64,000 nucleotides of DNA from Phycisphaeraceae bacterium (GTDB taxonomy: Bacteria > Planctomycetota > Phycisphaerae > Phycisphaerales > UBA1924), in contig JAHBXL010000016.1 of assembly GCA_019636495.1 (NCBI GenBank), positions 60,031 to 124,030 on the forward strand, written 5' to 3'. The translations under genes and the position numbers were made by a program. Below the pieces are notes generated by a model that ran no database searches, was not told where the DNA came from, and saw only the letters and a program-made list of their open reading frames with translations. Below are positions 35,854-44,335 of this stretch, piece after piece. Numbering within the stretch: the stretch's first letter is position 1; each line of letters begins with the position of its first letter.

Positions 35854-36843
35854 TCAGATGAGCCGCTTGAATCCGCTGTCGACCGTGCTGCGTCCGCCGA
35901 CGAGTTTGCCCGCGGCGTTCAGACGCGGCCCTCCGGAGTCGCGCGCGAGCGATGCGGCGATCTCGGTCGCTTCATCCACTGCATCCTCGGCCGGGTGAGG
36001 CTGCGCGGGCAGTTCCGCCTCGCCAAGGGTGCGATTGAGTGCGCCGACGCTCTTGCCGATGGCGGTGCTGACGCCGCGCTTGCGGATCTGGGCCATTTCA
36101 CGCTCGGCCATCTCGTCGAGTTCGCTGACGCTGGTGATGATGATGCCGCGGGCAACGCCGGTGCGGAACCAGAGAGCGACAAGCGCGGCCGCGGCGGCAG
36201 CAACGAGCGGCGCAACGACCCACTGCGCCAGCGTGCCCGCCGCGCCGGCGCCGGTCGAGGACCAGAGCGTGCTGCTGGCGGTCATGGATTCGTATCCGAC
36301 AAAGACGCCCAGCGCCGGAAGCGACGGCATGAAGTCGCCCACGGGCACGGCGAGGCCGGCGAGGATGATCGACCACACCGCGGCGGTGACGACGCGCTCG
36401 ACGCCCGGCACCGCGCCGCCGCCAGCGACCGCCACGCCCATCATGCACATGAGCATGAGCGCGATCGCCGCAAAGCCGCCGATGCCGCACGCCAGCACGC
36501 TGGCGCGGTGAAGCACGAGGTCCCAGCCGGTGCGAGCGGTGTTGACATCAACCGCGGCGGAGGTCGCCGCGGCGGAGGTTCGGATGCCGCCGACCGCCGC
36601 GCGGACGTTGCCATCGGGGATCTCCATGGCCTTGCCGGGCCCCTGCAGGGGCGCGGTGCCGCCGATGACGGTGAGGTCGGTGGGGGGCGCGGGCTCGATG
36701 GCCGCGGTGCGAACATCGGTGAAGTGGACAAAGCCGAAAGTCAGGGCCTGGGTGAGGCCGGCGAGAACGACCAGCGTCGCGGCGATGGTGACCCAACTCC
36801 GGAGTTGTCGGATGGCGGCGCTGACATGGGGCTTGGGGGGCAT
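35854..36843 (-). CDS. Multi-pass membrane protein of unknown function
   Basis: A 329-aa protein not recognised. Predicted helices at about 15-38 (W-V-T-I-A-A-T-L-V-V-L-A-G-L), 113-138 (C-G-I-G-G-F-A-A-I-A-L-M-L-M-C-M-M), 150-170 and 205-225. A loop between the first two (about 45-105) is Pro/Ala/Thr-rich and probably outside. The C-terminal third is cytosolic and charged, with L-D-E-M-A-E-R-E-M-A-Q-I-R. It ends S-G-F-K-R-L-I. It is convergent with the lipase gene (35 bp) and divergent from mqnC. Plausibly a hypothetical core gene of this lineage; no functional clue. Confidence 0.6.
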   Translation of the reverse strand: MPPKPHVSAAIRQLRSWVTIAATLVVLAGLTQALTFGFVHFTDVRTAAIEPAPPTDLTVIGGTAPLQGPGKAMEIPDGNVRAAVGGIRTSAAATSAAVDVNTARTGWDLVLHRASVLACGIGGFAAIALMLMCMMGVAVAGGGAVPGVERVVTAAVWSIILAGLAVPVGDFMPSLPALGVFVGYESMTASSTLWSSTGAGAAGTLAQWVVAPLVAAAAAALVALWFRTGVARGIIITSVSELDEMAEREMAQIRKRGVSTAIGKSVGALNRTLGEAELPAQPHPAEDAVDEATEIAASLARDSGGPRLNAAGKLVGGRSTVDSGFKRLI

Positions 36844-37135
36844 GGCGACATCTCCCGTGGGCGCGCGAGGAACCTGCGGGCAGCGCGCCGAACCGTTGTC
36901 AGGTCGGCAAGAGCGATTGAAGTCATTGGCAGATCAGGGGTTACAGTTGGTCTGTTCGGGGGTCGAGGCCGCCAGAACCGGTGCGGCTTGTCAGCGGGCG
37001 TGTTTTCGGACCAGTACAGCGGCTTTGGCGCGTCTGCGTGTGGACAGAGCGGCCCCACCTTTCAATGATTCGTGAAAACTCAAATCGGACCTCGTCAGAC
37101 CTCCCCGGGATTGAACCCGCACCGCCCGCAACCCC

Positions 37136-38602
37136 ATGGCCATCTACACACTGCCTCCCGAGCACCCGCACCTGAGCGCCGATGATCCCGGATTGCTGGA
37201 CGCGGTCGCGGCGGGCGCGGCGCGTCTAACGCCCGAGCAGGGGCTGGCCGCGCTGCGGTCGCTCCCGCTGCACGATCTGGGCCGAGCAGCCGATGCGCGC
37301 TGCCGCGTGCTGCACGGGGACGAACTTCGGACGTACGTGATCGACCGGAACATCAACTACACGAACGTGTGTACGGCGCGTTGCACGTTCTGCGCGTTCC
37401 GGCGCGATGCCGATGACCACGACGCGTACACGCTGGACAAGCAGGCGATCTATGACAAGGTCGCGGAACTGGTGGCGATCGGCGGGACGCAGATCCTGAT
37501 GCAGGGCGGGATGAACCCCGCGCTCCCGCTCGACTGGTACACCGATCTGCTCCGCGGCATCAAGTCCCGGTTCCCGGGCGTGCACGTGCACGCCTTCAGC
37601 CCGCCGGAGTTCATCGAGTTCGTGCAGTTCTTCGACCCGCCCGGCGATTCGCTGGAGGCGAAACTGCGCTGGGTGATGGTGCGGCTGCGCGATGCGGGGC
37701 TCGACTCGGTGCCGGGCGGCGGTGGCGAGATCTTCTCGCACCACGTTCGACGCAAGATCGGCCTGGGCAAGTGCGATGCGGAAGCGTGGCTGATGACGAT
37801 GTACGTCGCGCACTCGCTGGGAATGTTCACCAGCGCGACGATGATGTTCGGGCACATCGAGGGGCTGGCCGACCGCGTGCACCACATGTGGCTGGTGCGG
37901 CAGTGGCAGGACCGGGCGCTGGCGATGTCGGATGTGGGACCGCGTGGGTCGTGCGCGCCCGGTCACTACAAGGCCTTCATTTCGTGGCCGTTTCAGCGAG
38001 AGAACACGCCGCTGGGACGCGTGCCCGACTTCGGCGCACGGGAAGAAGACTTCGCCGCGCCCGGAAGGCTGGGCGACTTCGCGGGCGACATGCTGGCGGA
38101 ACTGAACGGCACGATCTGCGGCGAGAACTCGCTGACGAACGAGCAGGTGCTCGAGCGCGTGCCCGCGTTCGGCCGGCGCGTCCGCATGAGCAGCGCGACC
38201 GACTACCTCCGCACGCAGGCGCTGTCGCGCCTCTTCCTCGACAACATCTACTCGATCGGCGCATCGTGGGTCACGATGGGCCCGCACATCGGGCAGGTCG
38301 CGCTGGCGTTCGGCGCCAACGACATGGGCAGCGTGATGATGGAGGAAAACGTCGTCTCCAGCGCGGGCACGACGTACTGCCTCGACGAGGCGGTACTCTG
38401 CCGCCTGATCCGCGATGCGGGCTTCACGCCGGCGCAGCGCAACAACACCTACGACCTCATCCGCGTGCACGCCGCGACCCCGGATGCGCCCGACCTGGCC
38501 GTGAAGGACTGGTCGGCGCACCGCGCCCGGCGCATGCACCAGCAGGCGCCGCTGGTTCCGAAGGCCGCGACGGCGGCGTTGACGGTGGGCGCGACCAAAT
38601 GA
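37136..38602 (+). CDS. mqnC: Cyclic dehypoxanthinyl futalosine synthase MqnC (radical SAM), enlarged
   Basis: Radical-SAM cyclisation step of the futalosine route to menaquinone. The cluster motif C-T-A-R-C-T-F-C (residues 79-86) sits in N-I-N-Y-T-N-V-C, followed by G-G-T-Q-I-L-M-Q-G-G, H-V-H-A-F-S-P-P-E-F and S-V-P-G-G-G-G-E-I-F, all MqnC marks. F-I-S-W-P-F-Q-R-E-N-T-P-L and W-V-T-M-G-P-H-I-G-Q, F-G-A-N-D-M-G-S confirm the class against MqnE and CofH. At 488 aa it is about 100 longer than usual: an insertion lies at about 294-352, a smaller one near 260-275, and a tail after 465. No other mqn gene is adjacent. Start at M-A-I-Y-T-L. Confidence 0.9.
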   Translation: MAIYTLPPEHPHLSADDPGLLDAVAAGAARLTPEQGLAALRSLPLHDLGRAADARCRVLHGDELRTYVIDRNINYTNVCTARCTFCAFRRDADDHDAYTLDKQAIYDKVAELVAIGGTQILMQGGMNPALPLDWYTDLLRGIKSRFPGVHVHAFSPPEFIEFVQFFDPPGDSLEAKLRWVMVRLRDAGLDSVPGGGGEIFSHHVRRKIGLGKCDAEAWLMTMYVAHSLGMFTSATMMFGHIEGLADRVHHMWLVRQWQDRALAMSDVGPRGSCAPGHYKAFISWPFQRENTPLGRVPDFGAREEDFAAPGRLGDFAGDMLAELNGTICGENSLTNEQVLERVPAFGRRVRMSSATDYLRTQALSRLFLDNIYSIGASWVTMGPHIGQVALAFGANDMGSVMMEENVVSSAGTTYCLDEAVLCRLIRDAGFTPAQRNNTYDLIRVHAATPDAPDLAVKDWSAHRARRMHQQAPLVPKAATAALTVGATK

Positions 38603-38628
38603 CCGGGTGAGCGTCATCGATCGGGCTT

Positions 38629-39111
38629 TCAGTCCGCGGGGTCGATGCGAGCCTCGATGCCGGGGTCCGATCCCGGCGGCAGGTCGGCCCGCAGCCAGAT
38701 GCCCATCGGCAGCGGCCCGGGCTCGGCGTGGAAGAACACCACCGGAGCGCGTCCCCGCGGCCAGATTCGCAGGCGGTAGTGCCGATCGGCCAGCACGGTC
38801 AGCCGCGCCGTGCCCGTTTCGTCGGTCGTGCCGGCACTCGCGCTGTCCATGGTCTGCCACATGATGGAGGCGATGGAGAACGGATGGTTCCGGCTGAGTG
38901 TCTCCGCCGCGCACTGCGCATCGCGCACCGGCTCGAGCGTCGCGGCATCCCGAACCGAGACGAAGATCGCGGTTTCCGGACCTCCCGCAGTGCGGAAGAG
39001 GCCCGTTTCGGCATTGCAGCCACCCAGCGCGACGGCAACCGCCGCCAGCGCGGCGGGGGCCCAGCGCCGGGACTTCGGGCAAGAGCGGAGTTTTTCGCGA
39101 AGGTTCACCAT
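38629..39111 (-). CDS. Small lipoprotein with a carboxypeptidase-regulatory-like beta-sandwich
   Basis: A 160-aa predicted lipoprotein. The ATG giving M-V-N-L-R-E-K-L-R leads to a basic head, A-P-A-A-L-A-A-V-A-V-A-L-G-G-C and a lipid-attachment Cys. The mature part resembles a single Ig-like beta-sandwich: I-F-V-S-V-R-D-A-A-T-L-E-P-V-R-D-A, then T-D-E-T-G-T-A-R-L-T-V and Y-R-L-R-I-W-P-R-G, the pattern of carboxypeptidase-regulatory-like or transthyretin-like domains. No catalytic residues are visible. It is convergent with mqnC and divergent from efp. Confidence 0.7.
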   Translation of the reverse strand: MVNLREKLRSCPKSRRWAPAALAAVAVALGGCNAETGLFRTAGGPETAIFVSVRDAATLEPVRDAQCAAETLSRNHPFSIASIMWQTMDSASAGTTDETGTARLTVLADRHYRLRIWPRGRAPVVFFHAEPGPLPMGIWLRADLPPGSDPGIEARIDPAD

Positions 39112-39227
39112 GGGAGTTGCGCGGCCTAACATTGGGCCCGTTTTCGCGGGCGGACCGGTGGAATGCCCCGGGCCGCGGGCGCGGAAGCGTCCTCACACGA
39201 TACTCGATTCACGATGGGATGTGCAGC

Positions 39228-39788
39228 ATGAAGGCGATCGACCTCCGGCCGGGATACGGCGTGAAGATGGATGGGAAACTCTGGGTGATCTCGGGCTACG
39301 AGTTCCGCAACCCGGGAAACCTGCGGTCGTTTGTGAACGTGAAGTTCAAGAACGTGCAGTCGGGCGGGCAGATCGAGAAGCGCTGCCAGCCGTCCGAAGA
39401 GATTGAAGTGGTGGACCTCGACCGGCGGCAGATGGAGTACCTCTACTCCGACAGCCACGGCGCGACGTTCATGGATACGGAGAACTACGACCAGGTGGTG
39501 ATCCCCCAGCAGGTGCTCGGCGATGCGCTGCTCTATCTGCGACCGAACGGGCAGACGATCGTGCTCTTCCACGCGGGCAACCCGCTGACGATCGAACTGC
39601 CGGCATCGGTCGACCTGCAGATCACCGAGTGCCCGCCGGGCATCAAGGGCGCGACGGTGACCAACCAACTCAAGGATGCGACCTGCGAGACCGGGCTCAA
39701 GACCCGCGTGCCAGGGTTCATCGAGAACGGCGAGACCATCCGCGTCAGCACGACCGATGGCTCGTACCTGTCCCGCGCCAAGGAGTGA
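39228..39788 (+). CDS. efp: Elongation factor P, with Asn at the loop-tip position
   Basis: Relieves ribosome stalling at polyproline. The 186-aa protein has three beta domains: 1-64 (KOW-like, Y-G-V-K-M-D-G-K-L-W-V-I), 65-128 (M-E-Y-L-Y-S-D and F-M-D-T-E-N-Y-D-Q) and 129-186, ending G-L-K-T-R-V-P-G-F-I-E-N-G-E and I-R-V-S-T-T-D-G-S-Y. The domain I loop reads N-P-G-N-L-R-S-F, so the tip that is Lys34 in E. coli (P-G-K-G) or Arg32 in Pseudomonas is Asn31 here. An ATG 9 bp upstream would add M-C-S. A terminator follows. Confidence 0.9.
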   Translation: MKAIDLRPGYGVKMDGKLWVISGYEFRNPGNLRSFVNVKFKNVQSGGQIEKRCQPSEEIEVVDLDRRQMEYLYSDSHGATFMDTENYDQVVIPQQVLGDALLYLRPNGQTIVLFHAGNPLTIELPASVDLQITECPPGIKGATVTNQLKDATCETGLKTRVPGFIENGETIRVSTTDGSYLSRAKE

Positions 39789-39850
39789 GCCGCGCCGATT
39801 TCGGGTTGCGGCCCGATTCACGCGGCGCGAGCATCTCGAATCTGACGACA

Positions 39851-39880
39851 ACGGGCAGGCTCCGGCCTGCCCGTCTTTCT
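39851..39880 (+). terminator. Terminator of efp
   Basis: ACGGGCAGGC (39851-39860), loop TCCG, GCCTGCCCGT (39865-39874), followed by CTTTCT. Perfect 10-bp stem between efp and the convergent aroK. Confidence 0.75.
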
Positions 39881-39903
39881 GTGCCGATGGTGGCATCGCC
39901 GCG

Positions 39904-40452
39904 CTACCGGATGAGTCGCTCGATCCGCTGCGCGATGTGCCCGGCGTGCGGGTTCTCTTCCGCGGCGGCCTCGATCACGTGCGTGGCCAGCCGGCGATAC
40001 ACGGGATCGCGCGCGGCGAACACCGACTCGATCTCCTCGAGCGTGCCCGTGCCCGTCAGCGACGGCCGGGTCGAAGTATCCGTTGCGCGGAGCCTTGCCC
40101 GCAGGACATCCGGCATCACCCGGAGGTACACGATCACCGCTCGCCCCGCGCTTCGGTCCCCTTCGAGCATCTGGGCCACACCGGGCGCGGTCGGTGTCCC
40201 ACCGCCGAGGGCGATCACCCGGCCCCCGATCACCGACTCGTTGATCAGCGCACGGTTCTCGGCAATCCGGAAGACCGATTCGCCGTGCGCCGCGAACGCC
40301 TCACCGGGCGTGCGACAGTTCAGCAGTGCAGCGGTCGTGTTGTCGAGGTCGACGAACTCACGCCCCAGCCGCGCTGCGAGCATGCGGCCGATGGTGCTCT
40401 TCCCCGAGCCGCGAAGGCCAATCAGCAGGAGATTGGCGGCCTCGGGCATCAT
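39904..40452 (-). CDS. aroK: Shikimate kinase
   Basis: Phosphorylates shikimate at O3 for chorismate synthesis. The 182-aa protein has the P-loop G-L-R-G-S-G-K-S-T (about 11-19), F-V-D-L-D-N-T (about 33-39; family D-x-D), F-A-A-H-G-E-S-V-F-R-I-A-E (the F-R-x-x-E motif) and I-A-L-G-G-G-T-P (G-G-G). I start at the ATG whose last base overlaps the trpF stop (ATGA); this fits the two start codons in tandem, M-M-P-E-A. Third gene of the rhomboid-trpF-aroK operon, so two aromatic-amino-acid genes are linked. Confidence 0.93.
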   Translation of the reverse strand: MMPEAANLLLIGLRGSGKSTIGRMLAARLGREFVDLDNTTAALLNCRTPGEAFAAHGESVFRIAENRALINESVIGGRVIALGGGTPTAPGVAQMLEGDRSAGRAVIVYLRVMPDVLRARLRATDTSTRPSLTGTGTLEEIESVFAARDPVYRRLATHVIEAAAEENPHAGHIAQRIERLIR

Positions 40453-41090
40453 GCTTCGTACTCGGCGTCGGCACGGCGCACCGCGCGACAAAACGCCTCG
40501 ATGAGGCCCGCGTCCTTCACGCCCGGGGCCGATTCGACACCGCTGGAGACATCAACGCCGTACGGGCGCACAGCGCGGATGGCTTGGCCGACATTCTGCG
40601 GAGTGAGACCGCCGGCGAGAATCAGCGGCTTGGAGGTGCGGTCCTTGACCGCCGCGAGCGCGGCCCAGTCGAAACTCACGCCCGCACCTCCGGCGGAACC
40701 ATCGATCAGCAGGGCATCGACTTCGGGGAGTTTGTCCCAGCGTTCCAGTTCGCGCCCGATGGTCTGCGGGTCGAAGCGGACCGCCTTGATGACGTTGGGC
40801 CCGCACTGGCGGACGAGGTCTTCGGGCTCCTGGCCGTGCAGTTGCGAGAGATCGGTGGGGCAGGTCTCTTCGATACTCATGAACCGCTCGATGTCCGCGT
40901 TGACGAACAGGCCGACGCTGGACACAAACGGTGGGAGCATGCCCACGAGTTCCCACGCATCCTCGGGCTCGATGAAGCGCGGGCTCTGCCGGTAGAAGAC
41001 CAGTCCGACGGCGTCGGCGCCGGCATCGGCCGCGGCGAAGGCGGATTCCTCGTCCTTGATTCCGCAGATCTTGATGCGGGTGCGTGGCAT
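40449..41090 (-). CDS. trpF: Phosphoribosylanthranilate isomerase
   Basis: Third step of tryptophan synthesis (Amadori rearrangement of PRA). The 213-aa TIM barrel opens with R-I-K-I-C-G-I-K-D, whose Cys is the catalytic base of the family, then D-A-V-G-L-V-F-Y, S-V-G-L-F-V-N, Q-L-H-G and the general acid Asp in L-I-D-G-S-A-G-G. The phosphate-binding end is L-A-G-G-L-T-P-Q-N-V and G-V-D-V-S-S-G-V-E-S-A-P-G. Start at M-P-R-T-R-I-K-I, 16 bp after the rhomboid stop; its stop overlaps aroK. No other trp gene is in the window. Confidence 0.94.
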   Translation of the reverse strand: MPRTRIKICGIKDEESAFAAADAGADAVGLVFYRQSPRFIEPEDAWELVGMLPPFVSSVGLFVNADIERFMSIEETCPTDLSQLHGQEPEDLVRQCGPNVIKAVRFDPQTIGRELERWDKLPEVDALLIDGSAGGAGVSFDWAALAAVKDRTSKPLILAGGLTPQNVGQAIRAVRPYGVDVSSGVESAPGVKDAGLIEAFCRAVRRADAEYEA

Positions 41091-41106
41091 GGTGGACGGT
41101 AGCGCC

Positions 41107-42261
41107 TCAGCCGAGGTTGGCCAGTTCCTCCCGGGCGCGGGCAAGGTTCTCACCTTCGAGGTCCGGCACGGCCTCGGAGATCAGGGACTTGGCGCGGACG
41201 GGGTCGTTGAGTTGCCGCGCGCAGATGATCCCCAGCAGCAGGCGGATCTGCGGGCTCTCGCCGTCGGCGGGGTAGGTCTCGAGGAAGCGCTCGTAGGCAT
41301 AGGCGGCGAGTTCGAACTGTCGCGCGGCGAAGAGCAGGTTCGCCAGGTCGTACTGGTGGCGGCGCGGGAGCGTGGTTGCGCCGGGGCGGTCGCCGAACTC
41401 GTCGGCCAGCGTTCGATACGCCGCGGCGGCGGACGCGGTGTCGGCGGCGGCGATGAGGCGAGTGAGATCGGCCCGCGCGGCGGCGAGCGCCTCGACGCGG
41501 CCATCGTCGTTCTGGTTCGTCGCGCGGAACCGGCGGGCGTTCTGCTCGGCCGCGAGTGCGCTGGCTGCCCGGAGTTGCCGCCGCCGGTACGCCTGGCGGC
41601 CGAGGGTGAACAGGTCGAAGGGCTCGCGCGGCATGACCTTGAACCCCAGCAGCGCGAGGCTGACCGCGATGCCAAAGGCGTATCCGCCGAGGTGTGCCGC
41701 GTGGGCGATGCGCGTGGTTGCGCCGCTGCCTTGCAGCATCAGGTCCCACGCGATTGCGAAGCCGATGAACCACCACGCCGGCACGCGCACAACGCCGACG
41801 ACCACCAGCAGCGCAAAGCACCGCACGGTGGTCCGCGGGAACATGACCAGATACGCGCCGGTGCACGCGGCGATCGCGCCCGAGGCGCCGATGGCCGGGT
41901 TGTCGGAGAAGAACGCGTGCACCCCGCCGGAGGCCGCAGCGCCCAGCAGGTAGAAGATCAGAAACCCGATGCGTCCGAACCGGTCTTCGATGTTGGGGCC
42001 GAAGACCCAGAGGAAGAGCATGTTGCCGAGGATGTGCCAGATGGCGTTGGTGGAGTGGAGGAACGCGCTGGTGAAGAGCGACCACCAGTGGAAGTCGTGC
42101 CCGAAAACCCAGAGATCGGCGAGCAGTTCGCGGTAACGGTTCGGGTCGGCTCGGAGCATGGCCATCTGGGCCAGGAACGCGGCGATATTGAGCGCGATGA
42201 GCACCGGCGTGACCAGCGGCGGCCTTCGGAGCGGGCGGTCTGTTCCCAGCGGGAAGAGCAT
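41107..42261 (-). CDS. Rhomboid-family intramembrane serine protease with C-terminal helical repeats
   Basis: A 384-aa membrane protease. Six or so helices fill residues 15-225. The catalytic Ser is in G-A-S-G-A (about 146-150), the His in H-A-A-H-L-G-G-Y-A-F-G (about 195-205), and N-M-L-F-L-W-V-F-G-P-N-I-E-D earlier is the L1/TM2 signature of the family. From about 225 the protein is soluble with A-D-L-T-R-L-I-A-A and Y-A-Y-E-R-F-L-E-T-Y-P repeats of TPR type, as in bacterial rhomboid-TPR fusions. First gene of an operon with trpF and aroK, a link I cannot explain functionally. Confidence 0.88.
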   Translation of the reverse strand: MLFPLGTDRPLRRPPLVTPVLIALNIAAFLAQMAMLRADPNRYRELLADLWVFGHDFHWWSLFTSAFLHSTNAIWHILGNMLFLWVFGPNIEDRFGRIGFLIFYLLGAAASGGVHAFFSDNPAIGASGAIAACTGAYLVMFPRTTVRCFALLVVVGVVRVPAWWFIGFAIAWDLMLQGSGATTRIAHAAHLGGYAFGIAVSLALLGFKVMPREPFDLFTLGRQAYRRRQLRAASALAAEQNARRFRATNQNDDGRVEALAAARADLTRLIAAADTASAAAAYRTLADEFGDRPGATTLPRRHQYDLANLLFAARQFELAAYAYERFLETYPADGESPQIRLLLGIICARQLNDPVRAKSLISEAVPDLEGENLARAREELANLG

Positions 42262-42428
42262 GGCGGTGACATCCTAACCGGCGAGGGGCCGGCAGGATTC
42301 GCGGTCGAAGGGTGGAACCTCCAACGACTCCGCGGCGGATGAACAAGAAGCGTTCAATGCGTGGTTCGCGGGGGCGAAACCGCGAAACGTGCGCGCTATA
42401 CTTGGTTTTGCAGGGAGGAACGTCGAGT

Positions 42429-43595
42429 ATGAGCAGCGCTGTCGCCACCGCCCAGCCGTCGGCTGGCCGCACATTCTCCAAGGGTCTTGAGGGTGTGACC
42501 GCCGCCGAGACCCGCATGTCCTTCATCGACGGCGAGAAGGGCGTGCTGGAGTACGTCGGGATCGAGATCGATGCCCTGGCGCGTCACTCGACCTTCGAAG
42601 AGACCACGTATCTGCTATGGAACACGCGTCTGCCCAAGAAGGCGGAACTGGACGCGTTCTGCGCCGACCTGCGCTCGCGCTACGAGCCGCCCGAGTTCGT
42701 CACGAACATGATCCGGGCGTTCCCGAAGGACGCCCAGCCGATGCACATGCTGCGGACGGCCATCTCGGCGCTGGGCATGAGCGACCCCGATCCGAACAAG
42801 AACGATGTCGCTTCGGCGCGGCAGAAGTCGCTGAACGTGCTGGCCCAGGCGCCGGCGATCGTCGCGTACTTCGACCGGCACCGGCGCGGCCTGCCGCTGG
42901 TGAAGCCCAACAAGAACCTGTCGTTCGCGGCGAACTTCCTCTACATGCTCAACGGCAAGGAGCCGACGCCGACGATGGAGCGGGCGTTCGATGCGTGCAT
43001 GATCCTGCACGCCGATCACGGCCTGAACAACTCGACCTTCTCGGCGCGCGTCATCATCAGCACGATGTCCGACGTGTACTCGGCCCTGACGGGCGCGGTC
43101 GGCTCGCTCCGCGGCCCGCTGCACGGCGGCGCGAACGAGGACGTGATGAAGATGCTCGGCGAGATCCCGAGCGTCGGCGATGTCGAGAAGTTCATCGTCG
43201 GCCGGCTTGAGCGCAAGGACAAGATCGCGGGCTTCGGGCACCGGGTCTACAAGGCCTACGACCCGCGTGCGACGTATCTCAAAACGCTGGCCAAGCAACT
43301 GGCCACCGACACGGGCAACACAGCGCTGTACGAGAAGTCGCAGGCGATCGAGCAGGTGATGCTGCGCGAGAAGGCGGCCAAGGGCATCTACCCGAACGTC
43401 GACTTCTACTCGGCGACGACGTACCACTGCATCGGCCTGCAACTCGACCTCTTCACGCCGATGTTCGCGCTGTCGCGCATCGCCGGCTGGGCCGGACACG
43501 TGATCGAGCAACTGGCCGACAACCGCCTGTTCCGCCCGACGGCCGAGTACGTCGGCCCGCACGGTGTGCAGTACGTGCCGCTGGCGCAGCGCTGA
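42429..43595 (+). CDS. gltA: Citrate synthase
   Basis: Condenses oxaloacetate and acetyl-CoA into citrate. The 388-aa protein is of the smaller archaeal/Bacillus-like type. T-A-A-E-T-R-M-S-F-I-D-G, L-L-W-N-T-R-L-P start the chain; L-H-A-D-H-G-L-N-N-S-T-F has the first catalytic His, G-P-L-H-G-G-A-N-E-D-V the second, G-F-G-H-R-V-Y-K and P-N-V-D-F-Y-S-A (catalytic Asp) follow, and R-I-A-G-W-A-G-H-V-I-E-Q ends the core. GGGAGG precedes the ATG and TATACT (42397-42402) is a good -10, although no clear -35 is seen. Monocistronic. Confidence 0.95.
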   Translation: MSSAVATAQPSAGRTFSKGLEGVTAAETRMSFIDGEKGVLEYVGIEIDALARHSTFEETTYLLWNTRLPKKAELDAFCADLRSRYEPPEFVTNMIRAFPKDAQPMHMLRTAISALGMSDPDPNKNDVASARQKSLNVLAQAPAIVAYFDRHRRGLPLVKPNKNLSFAANFLYMLNGKEPTPTMERAFDACMILHADHGLNNSTFSARVIISTMSDVYSALTGAVGSLRGPLHGGANEDVMKMLGEIPSVGDVEKFIVGRLERKDKIAGFGHRVYKAYDPRATYLKTLAKQLATDTGNTALYEKSQAIEQVMLREKAAKGIYPNVDFYSATTYHCIGLQLDLFTPMFALSRIAGWAGHVIEQLADNRLFRPTAEYVGPHGVQYVPLAQR

Positions 43596-43610
43596 ATCGA
43601 GCATTGCAAC

Positions 43611-44057
43611 TCAACGGCCCAGCCGAGCCAGCATCGCGTCGAGAATCGCGCGCGATGCACGCTCGTCGCCCAGCGGCTCAGCGGTGACGGTGATGCGCAC
43701 CGCGCCATCGGAGGCGGGGCGGGCCTGCACAACGGTCTTGTCGAGCGCGCCGTCGCCATGGGCCCGGGCTTCGATGCGGGCGGCATCGGCGTTCACTTCG
43801 CTTCGGGTGATGACATAGCCCCGGCCGCGGAGCGCGCTGTGGGCCGCCGCCGCCGCCGCGTGCACGCTGATGTCGCCGGGCACATCCGCGGAGAGGGTCC
43901 TGATCTGGTACGCCGCGGCGACGTCGCGGCGTGCTCCGGCCTGTTCGACGCGGGCCTTGCACCCGGCCATCAGGATCGCGGCGAACACCAATGTGAGCGC
44001 GATCCACGCCGAGAGGCCCGCCGCGATGCGCCATCTGGACACTCGACCTACCGGCAT
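43611..44057 (-). CDS. Small lipoprotein, DUF3568-like
   Basis: A 148-aa predicted lipoprotein: basic head, hydrophobic stretch A-W-I-A-L-T-L-V-F-A-A-I and lipobox L-M-A-G-C (Cys33). The mature part is one alpha/beta unit, with A-A-A-A-A-H-S-A-L-R-G-R-G-Y-V-I-T-R-S-E-V-N-A-D and I-E-A-R-A-H-G-D-G, then V-R-I-T-V-T-A-E. The pattern of a helix then G-Y-x-I/V followed by antiparallel strands with a conserved G-D resembles the DUF3568 family of small envelope lipoproteins, tentatively. Convergent with gltA, 15 bp apart. Confidence 0.65.
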   Translation of the reverse strand: MPVGRVSRWRIAAGLSAWIALTLVFAAILMAGCKARVEQAGARRDVAAAYQIRTLSADVPGDISVHAAAAAAHSALRGRGYVITRSEVNADAARIEARAHGDGALDKTVVQARPASDGAVRITVTAEPLGDERASRAILDAMLARLGR

Positions 44058-44335
44058 GGGCCCGTCCTGGCAAGTGGACCATCGCCGATTCCCGGCCGCT
44101 CCGCGGCCGCGAGAAGGACCGGCGAAAGTGAGAGATCGTCCTGGTAGGGGCCGGGAGGCCAGAAACGGCCATCCGGGGGCGGGAAGGGGGGTCGGCGGGC
44201 GGCTGCTGAACTTTGGGGCGGGGGCGGGGTGCGTTGGGAGTGGGGGGTTGATCGGTGCGGGAAGCGGGCCTTTACTTCCGCCCTGTCCGGGGTTTGGGGC
44301 GGAACTAGGCGTTTTGACGCGTTTTGAGGGTTTGA

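Noticed and set aside
37100..37140. A tRNA-like T-arm (G-G-G-T-T-C-A-A-T-C-C-C on the minus strand) before mqnC
   Set aside because: The acceptor and anticodon arms cannot be formed; 5' sequence lies in the mqnC start. Chance match.
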